A stretch of DNA of 64,000 nucleotides from Oscillospiraceae bacterium. GTDB lineage: Bacteria > Bacillota > Clostridia > Oscillospirales > Acutalibacteraceae. The notes under the pieces are model-generated. The model was not told the origin of the DNA. It searched no databases and saw nothing but the letters and a program-made list of their open reading frames with translations. The position numbers were made by a program, and so were the translations under genes. Shown piece by piece: positions 17,591-25,343 of this stretch; position 1 is the stretch's first letter; every line of letters starts with the position of its first letter. The DNA is taken from positions 340,981-404,980 of the forward strand of contig SVOJ01000001.1 in the NCBI GenBank assembly GCA_015066385.1, given 5' to 3'.

Positions 17591-18214
17591 ATGAAAACAA
17601 TTCTTTTTCAGGGCGATTCCATAACCGATGTCGGCCGTTCCAGAAGCAATGACAATGAAAGAGGACTTGGTTATCCGCATCTTGTTTCTGCAAGACTCGG
17701 TCTTGACAATCCCGAAGAATATAACTTCATCAACCGCGGCATCAGCGGCAACCGCATTGTGGATGTTTATGCCAGAATCAAATGCGACATTACCAATCTG
17801 CAACCCGATTTTTTGTCCATTCTCATTGGTATCAATGATGTCTGGCATGAACTCGGCTGCCGGAACGGTGTTCCTGCTGAGAAATTTGAAAAAATTTATT
17901 CCATGCTCATTGAAGAAATCAAGGATGCATGCCCCGATATTAAGATTATGCTGATGGAACCGTTTGTTCTGCCCGGGCCTGCAACGGTTGAACATTGGGA
18001 ATACTTTGAAAGTGAAACCAAACTTCGTGCAGAAGCGGTCAAACGCATTGCCGAAAAATATGACCTCGCATTTTTGCCTTTGCAGAATTTGCTTGATGAA
18101 GCCTGTGAAAAAGCACCCGCCGTCTACTGGCTGGCCGACGGTGTGCATCCCACTGCATTCGGTCATGAACTCATTGCCCGTGAGTGGTGCAAAAAGTTTG
18201 AGGAAATGCAATAA
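17591..18214 (+). CDS. SGNH/GDSL hydrolase family esterase
   Basis: A 207-residue SGNH hydrolase without signal peptide. Block I is FQGDSITDVG with the nucleophile Ser10, block II holds NRGISGN (Gly), block III is LIGINDVW (Asn), and block V is DGVHPTAFGH with the catalytic Asp and His. This set is complete. Relatives deacetylate carbohydrates or hydrolyse short esters; the context with glycosidases suggests a carbohydrate esterase, which is inference. AAAGGAGG lies 7 bases before the ATG. The next gene starts on the last base of its stop codon. Confidence 0.93.
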   Translation: MKTILFQGDSITDVGRSRSNDNERGLGYPHLVSARLGLDNPEEYNFINRGISGNRIVDVYARIKCDITNLQPDFLSILIGINDVWHELGCRNGVPAEKFEKIYSMLIEEIKDACPDIKIMLMEPFVLPGPATVEHWEYFESETKLRAEAVKRIAEKYDLAFLPLQNLLDEACEKAPAVYWLADGVHPTAFGHELIAREWCKKFEEMQ

Positions 18215-18843
18215 TGGCATTGCAAGATTATATTGCCGGCTATATATCAGGTTTTGATTTTTCATTCAGCCGACAAATTAGAACCGAGGTCAGTGGTGTT
18301 TGTATTCAGATTTCTGTTGCAGAGTATCGGAGAGAACATACCCACCGCCAAAAAGCAGATGTAATTCTTTCAAAAGGCGGAATGCAATATGAATGTGAAT
18401 GCATTGAAGAACATAATTGGGATGAACTGTTTTATCCTGTGACTTTTAGCGGACAGAACTTTCTTTGTTTTCGCAAAACGCTGTACGGTTTTACATTGCT
18501 GGATGCTGAAACACTCACGGAAGTGTATGATTATTTTCCTGAAAAGGTACAACATGGGGAGGAGTCATTCATTGTCTGCGATGCGTATACATTCGGTGAT
18601 TTTTTAATCTTTGACGGCTGTTATTGGGCTTGTCCGTGTGAAGTGTTTGCTTTTGATTATAAAAATCAATTATCCGCTAATGTTTCAATGTATGTTGGAA
18701 TGTGGTCGGTTGATTCCTGTAAAATCGAAAATAATCGGCTTGTGCTTGACGGTACGGATGAGGATGATATACCTTTGCATTTCTCACTTTCTTTGGATGA
18801 TATATTGCAATGTTTTAATGATGTTGCAAGCAATGAATTTTAA
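18214..18843 (+). CDS. Uncharacterised protein coupled to the SGNH hydrolase
   Basis: A soluble, acidic protein of 209 residues that I do not recognise. It has no signal peptide or membrane segment. It has many aromatic residues and several Cys (FDGCYWACPCEVFAF). Repeated short hydrophobic strands (FLCFRKTLYGFTLLDAETL, YTFGDFLIFDGCYW) suggest a beta-rich, propeller-like or sandwich fold. Its ATG overlaps the stop of the SGNH hydrolase by one base (TAATG), so it is translationally coupled to it. A strong terminator follows. A role as partner of the hydrolase is only inferred from coupling. Confidence 0.75.
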   Translation: MALQDYIAGYISGFDFSFSRQIRTEVSGVCIQISVAEYRREHTHRQKADVILSKGGMQYECECIEEHNWDELFYPVTFSGQNFLCFRKTLYGFTLLDAETLTEVYDYFPEKVQHGEESFIVCDAYTFGDFLIFDGCYWACPCEVFAFDYKNQLSANVSMYVGMWSVDSCKIENNRLVLDGTDEDDIPLHFSLSLDDILQCFNDVASNEF

Positions 18844-18848
18844 GCAAA

Positions 18849-18890
18849 ATGAAACCGCACAGAATCAAAATGGTTCCGTGCGGTTGTTTT
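18849..18890. terminator. Bidirectional terminator
   Basis: AACCGCAC and GTGCGGTT form a stem, extended by GAA/TTC pairing. The plus side runs into GTTTTTTATT. It separates the unknown gene from the peptidase-E-like gene, and its minus-strand tail is also T-rich. Confidence 0.85.
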
Positions 18891-19604
18891 TTATTCGTTG
18901 ATTGCCTTGCTGAAAAGGCTAAGGTTTTCTTTGTCTGTCAGGCAGAATTCTTTAAAATTCTGCATCTTGTCGAAGAACCAAACCTCGCCGCCGTCATTGC
19001 CGTGCATGGTGCTCCATTTACCGTCATCGTAAATGAGTGCTGCTCCGTTGTCGCATGCAGTGGCTGATAAATCCTGCTCAGCAACACGGACGGAGAATTT
19101 GTGCCAGTTTTCGTTTTCGTAATGCGGACAGTGGCAACCGGGAAGAATACCGATGCAATCCACAAAAATAAAGGAATGATCTTCGGCACAGTCGTCGTAA
19201 CCGCGTTCAAACCAACACATCGCCCCCGAACTGTAACCAGATAAAACAATGCCTTTTTCAAAAGCCTGCTTGAGATAGAGATCAGCTTTACTCTTTTTGA
19301 ATGTGTTCATCAGAAATGCAAGATGACCGCCGCCGGCATAAATAATATCCGCACCGAGGATGGTGTCTTTTATGTATTCTTCAGTCAACGATTCATCGGA
19401 AAGGCACAGTGTTGTTACACTGCATCCGACTTCTTGGAGCATAAAAATTTCGCCGTCATCTTCGCTCCAGTTGTCAAAACTTGCGGTGGGCAGAAAAACC
19501 GCTTTCGGATTTTCTTTGCCTGTCATTTCTGCAATTTTCTCAAAGATATTCTTAATTTCGCCGTCGCCGTAATAACCGCCGCCGATTGCTACAATTTTTC
19601 CCAT
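18891..19604 (-). CDS. Peptidase S51 family protein (dipeptidase E-like)
   Basis: A 237-residue cytoplasmic protein of the peptidase E/cyanophycinase fold, which resembles class I glutamine amidotransferases. The nucleophile elbow is LSGYSSGAMCWF with the Ser in SSG. GADIIYAGGGHLAFLMN is the glycine-rich substrate loop, and MGKIVAIGGG opens the fold. Relatives cleave Asp-Xaa dipeptides, but many are uncharacterised. It starts 3 bases after the ABC ATPase gene ends and is the last gene of the transporter operon, so it may process the imported compound. That link is inference. A bidirectional terminator follows. Confidence 0.88.
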   Translation of the reverse strand: MGKIVAIGGGYYGDGEIKNIFEKIAEMTGKENPKAVFLPTASFDNWSEDDGEIFMLQEVGCSVTTLCLSDESLTEEYIKDTILGADIIYAGGGHLAFLMNTFKKSKADLYLKQAFEKGIVLSGYSSGAMCWFERGYDDCAEDHSFIFVDCIGILPGCHCPHYENENWHKFSVRVAEQDLSATACDNGAALIYDDGKWSTMHGNDGGEVWFFDKMQNFKEFCLTDKENLSLFSKAINE

Positions 19605-19607
19605 TTT

Positions 19608-20183
19608 TTACTCCTTCGGATTGATGATTGTATCTGTAAAAAATTGTGCTTCGTCTTTATCGTGTGTAATCAGAAGCACCGTTTTACCTTGTGTCATTTC
19701 TTTCACGGTCTGCATGGTCGCTTCTTTGGTCTGCTCGTCAAGTCCTTTGAACGGCTCGTCGAGCACAAGAAAATCATATTCCGCACACAAGGCTCTTGCC
19801 AAGGCTACACGCCTTTTCATTCCGCCGCTTAAAGACCGCACCTGTGTTTTCAGATCTTTTTCAAGACCTAATCTGCAAAGTATGTTTTTTGCCTTTTCTT
19901 TGTCTGCTTTATTTTTGCACACGGCTTGCACATTTGTCAAGGCAGAATAATTTTCACTCAACCTGTCTTCCTGAAAAACCGCACTTTTGTGTTGGGTCAA
20001 TCCTGTTATTGTGCCGCTGTCAGGCTGTTCGAGGGCGAGCAGAATGTTTGCAAGAGTCGTTTTTCCGATTCCGGAAGCACCCATCAGTGCCGTGGTTTTT
20101 CCCGCTTCAATGGTGGCATTGAAATTTTGCAGAACCTGTTTTTCACCGTAAGATTTGCAAAGATCGGTAATTACAATATTCAT
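19608..20183 (-). CDS. ABC transporter ATP-binding protein (SsuB/TauB-like)
   Basis: A compact 191-residue ATPase, shorter than most members of the nitrate/taurine/sulfonate family. Walker A is GASGIGKTT (about 35-43), the Q-loop is FQEDRL, the signature is LSGGMKRR, Walker B is FLVLDEPFKGLD, and the H-loop is LLITHDKDE. All the catalytic elements are present. It ends soon after the H-loop, so the C-terminal helical tail is missing or reduced. It overlaps the permease gene by 4 bases (ATGA type), so they are co-translated. It powers import with the permease and lipoprotein encoded upstream. Confidence 0.94.
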   Translation of the reverse strand: MNIVITDLCKSYGEKQVLQNFNATIEAGKTTALMGASGIGKTTLANILLALEQPDSGTITGLTQHKSAVFQEDRLSENYSALTNVQAVCKNKADKEKAKNILCRLGLEKDLKTQVRSLSGGMKRRVALARALCAEYDFLVLDEPFKGLDEQTKEATMQTVKEMTQGKTVLLITHDKDEAQFFTDTIINPKE

Positions 20184-20950
20184 ATTTTTTTCTCCAATCC
20201 TGCAAAAATTACCTTGAGGACAGCCAAGAACAGTTTTTCAATGCCGACACTCAGAATTACGATAATCAGTGTCCACGCAAACAGATCTTTTGAATCGAAA
20301 TACAACTTTGCATAATACAGCATTTCACCGATTGATTCTTTCGGAATGCCGATGACTTCTGCCGCAATACCTGCTTTCCATGCAAGCCCCATACCCGTTG
20401 AACAAGCGGACAGCAAAAAAGGTTTGACAGCAGGTAAACGCACAAGCAGAAAGCGTTTAAATAGCGAAAAATGAAACAGGTTTGCACATTGCAACATTTT
20501 CGGATCCGTGTTTTTGTAGCCTTGCAGAAGATTGTTGTACAAGATCGGCAAAGCCATCAAAAAAGAAATGAATACAGATAATTTATTACCGCTTAACCAT
20601 ATCAGGCTTATGACGATAAAGGATGCAACGGGTACCGTTTTGACGGTCAGAAGAAACGGACGGAAAAAGATTTCGAGTACGGGAAATCTGCCTGCTGCGG
20701 CTGAAAGAATGATAGCCGTTACCAATGCAAGAAAGAATCCGCCGACTATATGTCCCGTAGATCGGAAAACGGTTGTTGAAAAAGTTTCCGATTGCAACAA
20801 TTCAAATACCCGTTTGAGTACCTGCAGGGGAGATGCAATCAAAACATCCGCATCAATCCAAAGCGATGCCGCCTGCCACAGAAAAATGGCAAGCAGCACC
20901 GCTGAAATGTTCAGTATTATTTTTTTTACATCAATAGCAGAAGTCTTCAC
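20180..20950 (-). CDS. ABC transporter permease (SsuC/TauC/ThiX-like)
   Basis: A 256-residue integral membrane permease with about six helices. The BPD_transp_1 EAA loop is recognisable in LFHFSLFKRFLLVRLPAVKPFLLSA, followed by GMGLAWKAGIAAEVIGIPKESIGEML, the typical motif of the SsuC/TauC/NrtB branch. It should form a homodimeric channel for a small anion or cofactor precursor. It overlaps the binding-protein gene by 20 bases and the ATPase gene by 4. Ligand cannot be assigned from sequence: sulfonate, taurine, nitrate or a thiamine precursor are the family options. Confidence 0.94.
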   Translation of the reverse strand: MKTSAIDVKKIILNISAVLLAIFLWQAASLWIDADVLIASPLQVLKRVFELLQSETFSTTVFRSTGHIVGGFFLALVTAIILSAAAGRFPVLEIFFRPFLLTVKTVPVASFIVISLIWLSGNKLSVFISFLMALPILYNNLLQGYKNTDPKMLQCANLFHFSLFKRFLLVRLPAVKPFLLSACSTGMGLAWKAGIAAEVIGIPKESIGEMLYYAKLYFDSKDLFAWTLIIVILSVGIEKLFLAVLKVIFAGLEKKI

Positions 20951-21959
20951 CGGGGAGATTTCCTCCGATCGAGGCAGGATTTTGATTATAAAGGATGGTA
21001 AGGTAAGAAGTCAGAGCTTCTTTCATTTCTTCACCGTCAAGGAAAACAATGTTGCACTGCGGAATGGCAATTTTTGCAACTGCGGCGGCGAAAATGTCGA
21101 ATTTTTCAACAAGCACTGCGGCAGCTTCCACGTTGTTGTTAACGTAATCAACGCTCTGTTTGTATTCATCAAGGAATGCGGTAACGGCATCGGGATTATT
21201 TTCAATGAATTCATTTCTTGCAACCACAACACCCGTTACAAGTTTGCTGCCGTTGTCAAGTTTGTTCCATTCATCATTCAGATTGATGGCGGTACGAAGT
21301 CCTTCCACTTTCTGCGAGGCAACCGTAACATAGGGCTGGGGAAGAAGGGCAATGCCGTCTTCGGCAGTTGCAAGTACGCTTACGATTTCCGTGGCTTCAC
21401 TGCGGAATTCAATAGTTACATCGTTATCGGGGTCAATGCCGTTTTCGGTCAGCAGATAGCGAAGGCTGTATTCGGGGGTGGTGCCTTTGCCTGTTGCATA
21501 AATGGTTTTGCCTTTCAGGTCAGCAAGGCTGTTGACGGAATCGCCTTTTTCCACAATGTAAAGCACACCGAGGGTGTTGACAGCAAGAACACTGACAGCA
21601 CCGTTGGTCTTGTTGTAAAGCACGCTTGCAAGGTTTGCGGGCACTGCGGCAATATCAAGTTCACCTTTAATCAGTTTCGGTGCGATTTCATCGGCTGTAC
21701 CTGCAATGGTGAATGCATATTTACCGCTTTCAGTGTTGTCTTCCATGATCTTTACCATGCCGATCGAAGTCGGTCCCTTCATGCCTGCAACACGGATGGT
21801 TGTCACGTCAGACGGTGTCACATTTTCAACTGCATCTGCAGGGGTGACAACATCGGAATCGGAAACTTTTTCCGTCGGATCATTGGTGGTTTGCGTGCAA
21901 GCGGCAAATGCCGTCAGCATCAGAATGAGGGAAAGAATGAGTGCCAAATACTTTTTCAT
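20931..21959 (-). CDS. ABC transporter substrate-binding lipoprotein (NMT1/SsuA-like)
   Basis: A 342-residue solute-binding protein. It has a lipoprotein signal (MKKYLALILSLILMLTAFAAC, Cys21), a Thr/Asp-rich linker, then a two-lobed periplasmic-binding-type II fold: IRVAGMKGPTSIGMV, LIKGELDIAAVPANLASVLYN, SLADLKGKTIYATGKGTTPEY. This is the pattern of the NMT1/SsuA/ThiY group. The GKGTTPE loop and ALLPQPYVTVA motif are common to the group. CAGGAGA precedes the ATG. Its promoter has a good TATAAT but no -35 and carries a palindrome at -41.5, pointing to an activator. Confidence 0.94.
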   Translation of the reverse strand: MKKYLALILSLILMLTAFAACTQTTNDPTEKVSDSDVVTPADAVENVTPSDVTTIRVAGMKGPTSIGMVKIMEDNTESGKYAFTIAGTADEIAPKLIKGELDIAAVPANLASVLYNKTNGAVSVLAVNTLGVLYIVEKGDSVNSLADLKGKTIYATGKGTTPEYSLRYLLTENGIDPDNDVTIEFRSEATEIVSVLATAEDGIALLPQPYVTVASQKVEGLRTAINLNDEWNKLDNGSKLVTGVVVARNEFIENNPDAVTAFLDEYKQSVDYVNNNVEAAAVLVEKFDIFAAAVAKIAIPQCNIVFLDGEEMKEALTSYLTILYNQNPASIGGNLPGEDFCY

Positions 21960-21997
21960 GTTTGTTTTTCTCCTGTGTTAATATTTTTTTCATCTGT

Positions 21998-22040
21998 ATT
22001 ATAACAGGAGAAATTGTAAAAGTATGTTGCATTTGCAACA
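21998..22040 (-). promoter_or_regulatory. Activator-type promoter of the ABC operon with Crp/Fnr-like site
   Basis: On the minus strand TATAAT lies at 22003-21998, giving a start of transcription near 21991. There is no recognisable -35 box. Instead the perfect palindrome TGTTGCA-TT-TGCAACA at 22025-22040 (half-sites TGTTG, N6, CAACA) is centred at 22032.5, exactly -41.5. That is the class II activation position of Crp/Fnr proteins. A Crp/Fnr gene begins its stop 10 bases further on. Confidence 0.75.
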
Positions 22041-22050
22041 AAATTGAATT

Positions 22051-22704
22051 TTATTTTCTGATTAAAGTGATTTCATCTTTGTTAATTTTGATGATATTGT
22101 CGTTTTGCATTTTGTGCAATTCCCGTGACAGTGCACTTCGTTCCGTGCCTATGTACGAAGCAAGGGATGCACGGTCAAGCGATAGTGTGAACGTGTCGCC
22201 TTTGGTGCGGTTGGCGCATTGTGAAAAATAAGTGATGAGTTTATCTCGGATTGTAAATTTCGACAAAACCTGAATGCGGTTATTCATATCAAGTGCACGG
22301 TTTGCCAGCAGTGCGATAAAACGGTTGCGCAATGCACAGGAGATTGAACAATTGCAATCATCCTGCAAGCGTTCACAATGCAACCACAGGATGTCCGTGT
22401 TTTGTGTTGCAATGATGTAAACAGGCTCATTGCGCTGTAAAAAACACAAGGATTCTCCGAATGTATCCCCCTGTTGTGCACTGCTCATAACAAGGCAGTT
22501 GCCGTCAAAATCATCCATATAAACGGTTATGCTGCCATTGAGAACCAAGCCGAATGCGGATAACTGTGTATCGGTTTTTTTTATGATTTCATTTTTATTG
22601 TAATGTGCCTCTTGTGCAGAAAAAAACGCGAGAGCCTGTTGTATTTCTTCTGCGGTCATGTTCTGAAATAATTTTGTGGTTTTTAAAAAATCAAATAAAA
22701 ACAT
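22051..22704 (-). CDS. Crp/Fnr family transcriptional regulator
   Basis: A 217-residue regulator with an N-terminal cyclic-nucleotide-binding-like beta-barrel (about 10-115; GLVLNGSITVYMDDFDG, GDTFGESLCFL), a dimerisation helix and a C-terminal winged HTH (about 150-215; LSLDRASLASYIGTERSALSREL). The cysteines near residues 108-122 (CERLQDDCNCSISC) lie just before the dimerisation helix, where clostridial relatives often have cysteines; an iron-sulfur role is not shown. The ATG at 22704 is preferred over the one at 22710 because TGAGGG is then about 6 bases away. It is transcribed from its own promoter and lies directly upstream of the ABC operon it probably controls. Confidence 0.9.
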   Translation of the reverse strand: MFLFDFLKTTKLFQNMTAEEIQQALAFFSAQEAHYNKNEIIKKTDTQLSAFGLVLNGSITVYMDDFDGNCLVMSSAQQGDTFGESLCFLQRNEPVYIIATQNTDILWLHCERLQDDCNCSISCALRNRFIALLANRALDMNNRIQVLSKFTIRDKLITYFSQCANRTKGDTFTLSLDRASLASYIGTERSALSRELHKMQNDNIIKINKDEITLIRK

Positions 22705-22721
22705 AAACATCCCTCATAAGT

Positions 22722-22750
22722 ATTATTTTATATTTTCAGGAATTTGTCAA
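22722..22750 (-). promoter_or_regulatory. Predicted promoter of the Crp/Fnr gene
   Basis: TTGACA at 22750-22745, 17 bases, AATAAT at 22727-22722 on the minus strand. The -35 lies inside the 20-bp palindrome at 22740-22759. Confidence 0.65.
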
Positions 22751-22759
22751 TACAAATTC
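22740..22759. promoter_or_regulatory. 20-bp palindrome between divergent promoters (candidate operator)
   Basis: GAATTTGT-CAAT-ACAAATTC is a perfect 8+4+8 inverted repeat. It covers the -35 box of the Crp/Fnr promoter and abuts the -35 of the divergent metallophosphoesterase promoter, so a bound protein could affect both. Confidence 0.6.
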
Positions 22760-22788
22760 TTGCTTTTTCAAAATTGATATGGTATATT
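22760..22788 (+). promoter_or_regulatory. Predicted sigma-A promoter of the metallophosphoesterase gene
   Basis: TTGCTT at 22760-22765, 17 bases, and TATATT at 22783-22788, followed by CGGAGG and the ATG at 22819. Confidence 0.65.
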
Positions 22789-22818
22789 GAATTTACTAAT
22801 AAAACGGAGGTTTTCAGT

Positions 22819-23919
22819 ATGTTTTCTTTCACCAAAAAAATTATCGTTTTTATCATGTGCCTTGTGCAGATGATTCTGCCGTTCTTTTATACGCTCGGCA
22901 GCAACGCGGATGCCAATTTCACCGAATGGTCAAAGGAGGATGTTTATTCTCTTGACAATACCATTGTTCTTGAAAAGACGGAAGGGGAAGACTTTGTCGT
23001 TCTTAACCTGACCGACATTCAGCTCGGCGAAGGCGAAGCACTTACCACCAACAGTGACTTTGCTTTTGATCTGATCGATGAACTCATCAAAAGAACCGAA
23101 CCCGATCTGATTGCTGTTGCAGGTGACAACCTTCTCGGTTTTGTCGGCAGTTATTCTACAATTGAAAAACTCTCTTCTCTCGGCATTCCTTATGCAATCG
23201 TTATGGGCAACCATGACGGTCAGGATACCATCACGGAAGACTGGGCAGCATACCTTGCCGCCAATGCCGAAAACAGCCTGTTTGAATTTGGTCCGAAAGA
23301 CATGGGGTACGGCAACTATATCATCAATATCAAGCAGGGTGATGAAATTGTTCATACCCTTTATATGATGGATACGCACGATCATGCTGTTCATACAAAA
23401 GAGGACGGATCAACGGTTGAAGGCTATGATCATCTGTGGGATAATCAACAGGAATGGTACAGATGGGCTGTTGAAGGTCTTGCTGCAATCGAAGGTAAAA
23501 CCGTACAAAGTACTGCCATTTTCCACATTCCCGTTTATGAATACACGGAAGCTTATAATGCTGCTTTTGATGCACAGGCAAATGCTTACAAGCCTGAATA
23601 TGCTGATGTTTGTTTCGGTATCAGAGGTGAAGATGTTTGTTCCGCTCCCGTTAACAACGGTTTCTTCTCGCTTGTTAAAGAACTCGGTTCCACAAAGGAC
23701 ATCATTGTCGGCCATGATCACGTCAACAGCTTCTCCGTTCCCTTTGAAGGTGTGCGTTTGAGTTATTGCCTGAAAACTGGCTTCGGCAGTTATGCAGATG
23801 AAACCGGTAACACCAACGGCGGTTCTGTTCTCCGTATTCATGATGACGGAACAACCACTTTTGAGCATATTTACATCACACCCGATGAGTTGGGATACAA
23901 TGTCAATCGCCTGTCTTAA
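22819..23919 (+). CDS. Exported/membrane-anchored calcineurin-like metallophosphoesterase
   Basis: A 366-residue metallophosphoesterase with an N-terminal hydrophobic segment (about 8-28) that acts as signal or anchor, so it works outside the membrane. Metal-binding motifs in order: NLTDIQLGEG (DxQ in place of the usual DxH), VAGDNLL (GDN), VMGNHDG (GNHD), a His in STAIFHIPVYEY and GHDHVN at the end. The DxQ variant is seen in related extracellular phosphodiesterase-like proteins. The ATG at 22819 is chosen because CGGAGG lies 10 bases upstream. It is divergent from the Crp/Fnr gene and ends in its own terminator. The substrate is unknown. Confidence 0.92.
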   Translation: MFSFTKKIIVFIMCLVQMILPFFYTLGSNADANFTEWSKEDVYSLDNTIVLEKTEGEDFVVLNLTDIQLGEGEALTTNSDFAFDLIDELIKRTEPDLIAVAGDNLLGFVGSYSTIEKLSSLGIPYAIVMGNHDGQDTITEDWAAYLAANAENSLFEFGPKDMGYGNYIINIKQGDEIVHTLYMMDTHDHAVHTKEDGSTVEGYDHLWDNQQEWYRWAVEGLAAIEGKTVQSTAIFHIPVYEYTEAYNAAFDAQANAYKPEYADVCFGIRGEDVCSAPVNNGFFSLVKELGSTKDIIVGHDHVNSFSVPFEGVRLSYCLKTGFGSYADETGNTNGGSVLRIHDDGTTTFEHIYITPDELGYNVNRLS

Positions 23920-23930
23920 TTGATTACAAA

Positions 23931-23966
23931 AAAAGTCCGGTTTCAGTGGTGAAGCCGGACTTTAAA
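23931..23966 (+). terminator. Intrinsic terminator after the metallophosphoesterase gene
   Basis: AAAGTCCGG-TTTCAGTGGTGAAG-CCGGACTTT forms a 9-bp stem, followed by AAATTTATTTTTC. Confidence 0.8.
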
Positions 23967-24017
23967 TTTATTTTTCACAGTGTTTGCAATTGATGCAATA
24001 AGAAAATAAAATCTCGA

Positions 24018-24046
24018 TTGCAAAATCTTATAAAACATGTTATTAT
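24018..24046 (+). promoter_or_regulatory. Predicted promoter of the Eis-like acetyltransferase gene
   Basis: TTGCAA at 24018-24023, 17 bases, and TATTAT at 24041-24046. Confidence 0.6.
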
Positions 24047-24056
24047 AATGATTAAT

Positions 24057-24092
24057 GAAAGTTGAAACACTTTTTTTTGCGCTTCAACTTTC
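24057..24092 (+). promoter_or_regulatory. 5' UTR hairpin in front of the acetyltransferase gene
   Basis: GAAAGTTGAA and TTCAACTTTC form a perfect 10-bp stem around a 16-base loop that holds eight T. It would start within a few bases of the predicted transcription start, so it may cap and stabilise the mRNA. It is not followed by a T tract and is therefore not an obvious terminator. Confidence 0.5.
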
Positions 24093-24122
24093 CGCGTTCA
24101 TTAGAAAAACAGGAGAGATTAT

Positions 24123-25280
24123 ATGATCATCAGAAAACTGACCGACGCCGACCTTGAACAGCATGAATTTGTTGGCTCTTTATCCTTTATCTACCGTTAT
24201 GCAAACGGCGATCCTCTTGAGATGCCTGCATGTGATTTGCTCGGAGCTTTCATGGACGATGATAAAACATTGATGGCAAATCTTGAAGCTGAAAATTTTG
24301 AATTGACCTTTAACGGTCACAAAATAAACTGCGCAGGTGTAGGTGGGGTTTGCACACGTCCCGAATGTCGCAGAGGCGGTGCAGTTTACCGTTTGTTTGA
24401 CAAGGTGTTTGAGAATGAACAGTACGATGTCTCTCTTTTATATCCCTTTTCAAATATATTTTATCGCAAACTCGGTTACACCAATGCAGGTCATATTATC
24501 GAATTGACCTTTCCGTTGGCGGATCTTTCATTTGTGCCGCGTGATTTCGATGTTGAACTTTATGACGGCTCTCAGTCGGAAGCTCTTTATGCGTTTTATA
24601 ATAAAAACGCTTTTAAAACCGACCTTACATTTTTGCGCAATTCTGACCGTTATTTTTATGAGAAGCCTTATGAAATGCTGCATTATACTTATCTGGGTAA
24701 GAATAAAAACGGTATTGTTGACGGCTATGTTTCATTCAAGTGCGACAGAGGCAACTCTACAATTCGTGTTAATGAAATTGCTTTTGAAAACAGAGCCGCC
24801 CTGTTTAATCTGTTGGCATTTCTGCGTGTTTATGATGGTAATTATAAAACGCTTATTATTGATCGTTTGCCGATATGGTCACCGATATTCAGTATTTTGC
24901 CCAACACTGCGAAAGACGTATTCAAAACAATGCGTGACATGGGCTCTGTCAGAGTGATGAATCTGGAGAAAATACTAAAACTTACAAAATATCCCCAAGA
25001 AGCAGGCCATTTTTCAATTTATTCCGATGATCCTCTTGAAAGAAATCACGGTATTTTTGATGTTGTTTTCAAGAACGGACAAGCAGAAATCACCCGCCGA
25101 TCGGAGGGTGACTATGACATTCGTCTTGATGCTGCTGCGCTCAGCGGCCTTGTTTTGTGCGGGTTTGACGGTGATTTCGATGAACTGTCTTGTTGGCAGG
25201 GTGTTGAGATCATAAATGAGAATCCGGATATTCTTCGTGTGTTTACCAAGAAGAGAATATATTTCATTGATGCTCTTTAA
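24123..25280 (+). CDS. GNAT family N-acetyltransferase, Eis-like
   Basis: A 385-residue protein with the Eis architecture: an N-terminal GNAT domain (about 1-140), a second degenerate GNAT domain (about 150-290), and a C-terminal SCP2-like domain. The acetyl-CoA-binding region is VGGVCTRPECRRGGAVYRLF, the GNAT motif A with R/G-rich loop. SLLYPFSNIFYRKLGY is a family signature. Eis proteins acetylate amines such as aminoglycosides or lysines of proteins; the substrate here cannot be inferred. CAGGAGAG lies before the ATG at 24123. The gene has its own promoter and a hairpin-bearing leader. Confidence 0.9.
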   Translation: MIIRKLTDADLEQHEFVGSLSFIYRYANGDPLEMPACDLLGAFMDDDKTLMANLEAENFELTFNGHKINCAGVGGVCTRPECRRGGAVYRLFDKVFENEQYDVSLLYPFSNIFYRKLGYTNAGHIIELTFPLADLSFVPRDFDVELYDGSQSEALYAFYNKNAFKTDLTFLRNSDRYFYEKPYEMLHYTYLGKNKNGIVDGYVSFKCDRGNSTIRVNEIAFENRAALFNLLAFLRVYDGNYKTLIIDRLPIWSPIFSILPNTAKDVFKTMRDMGSVRVMNLEKILKLTKYPQEAGHFSIYSDDPLERNHGIFDVVFKNGQAEITRRSEGDYDIRLDAAALSGLVLCGFDGDFDELSCWQGVEIINENPDILRVFTKKRIYFIDAL

Positions 25281-25282
25281 TA

Positions 25283-25311
25283 TTGACACTTGCGTAATGC
25301 AGTGCTATAAT
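25283..25311 (+). promoter_or_regulatory. Consensus sigma-A promoter of the Gfo/Idh/MocA gene
   Basis: TTGACA at 25283-25288, 17 bases, and TATAAT at 25306-25311, a perfect consensus with extended -10 TGC. The bases ATGCAGTGCTA at 25297-25307 recur at the same place in the promoter at 44253-44281. Confidence 0.9.
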
Positions 25312-25343
25312 GTATTAAATTATTAAATATCAGGAGGCTAACC

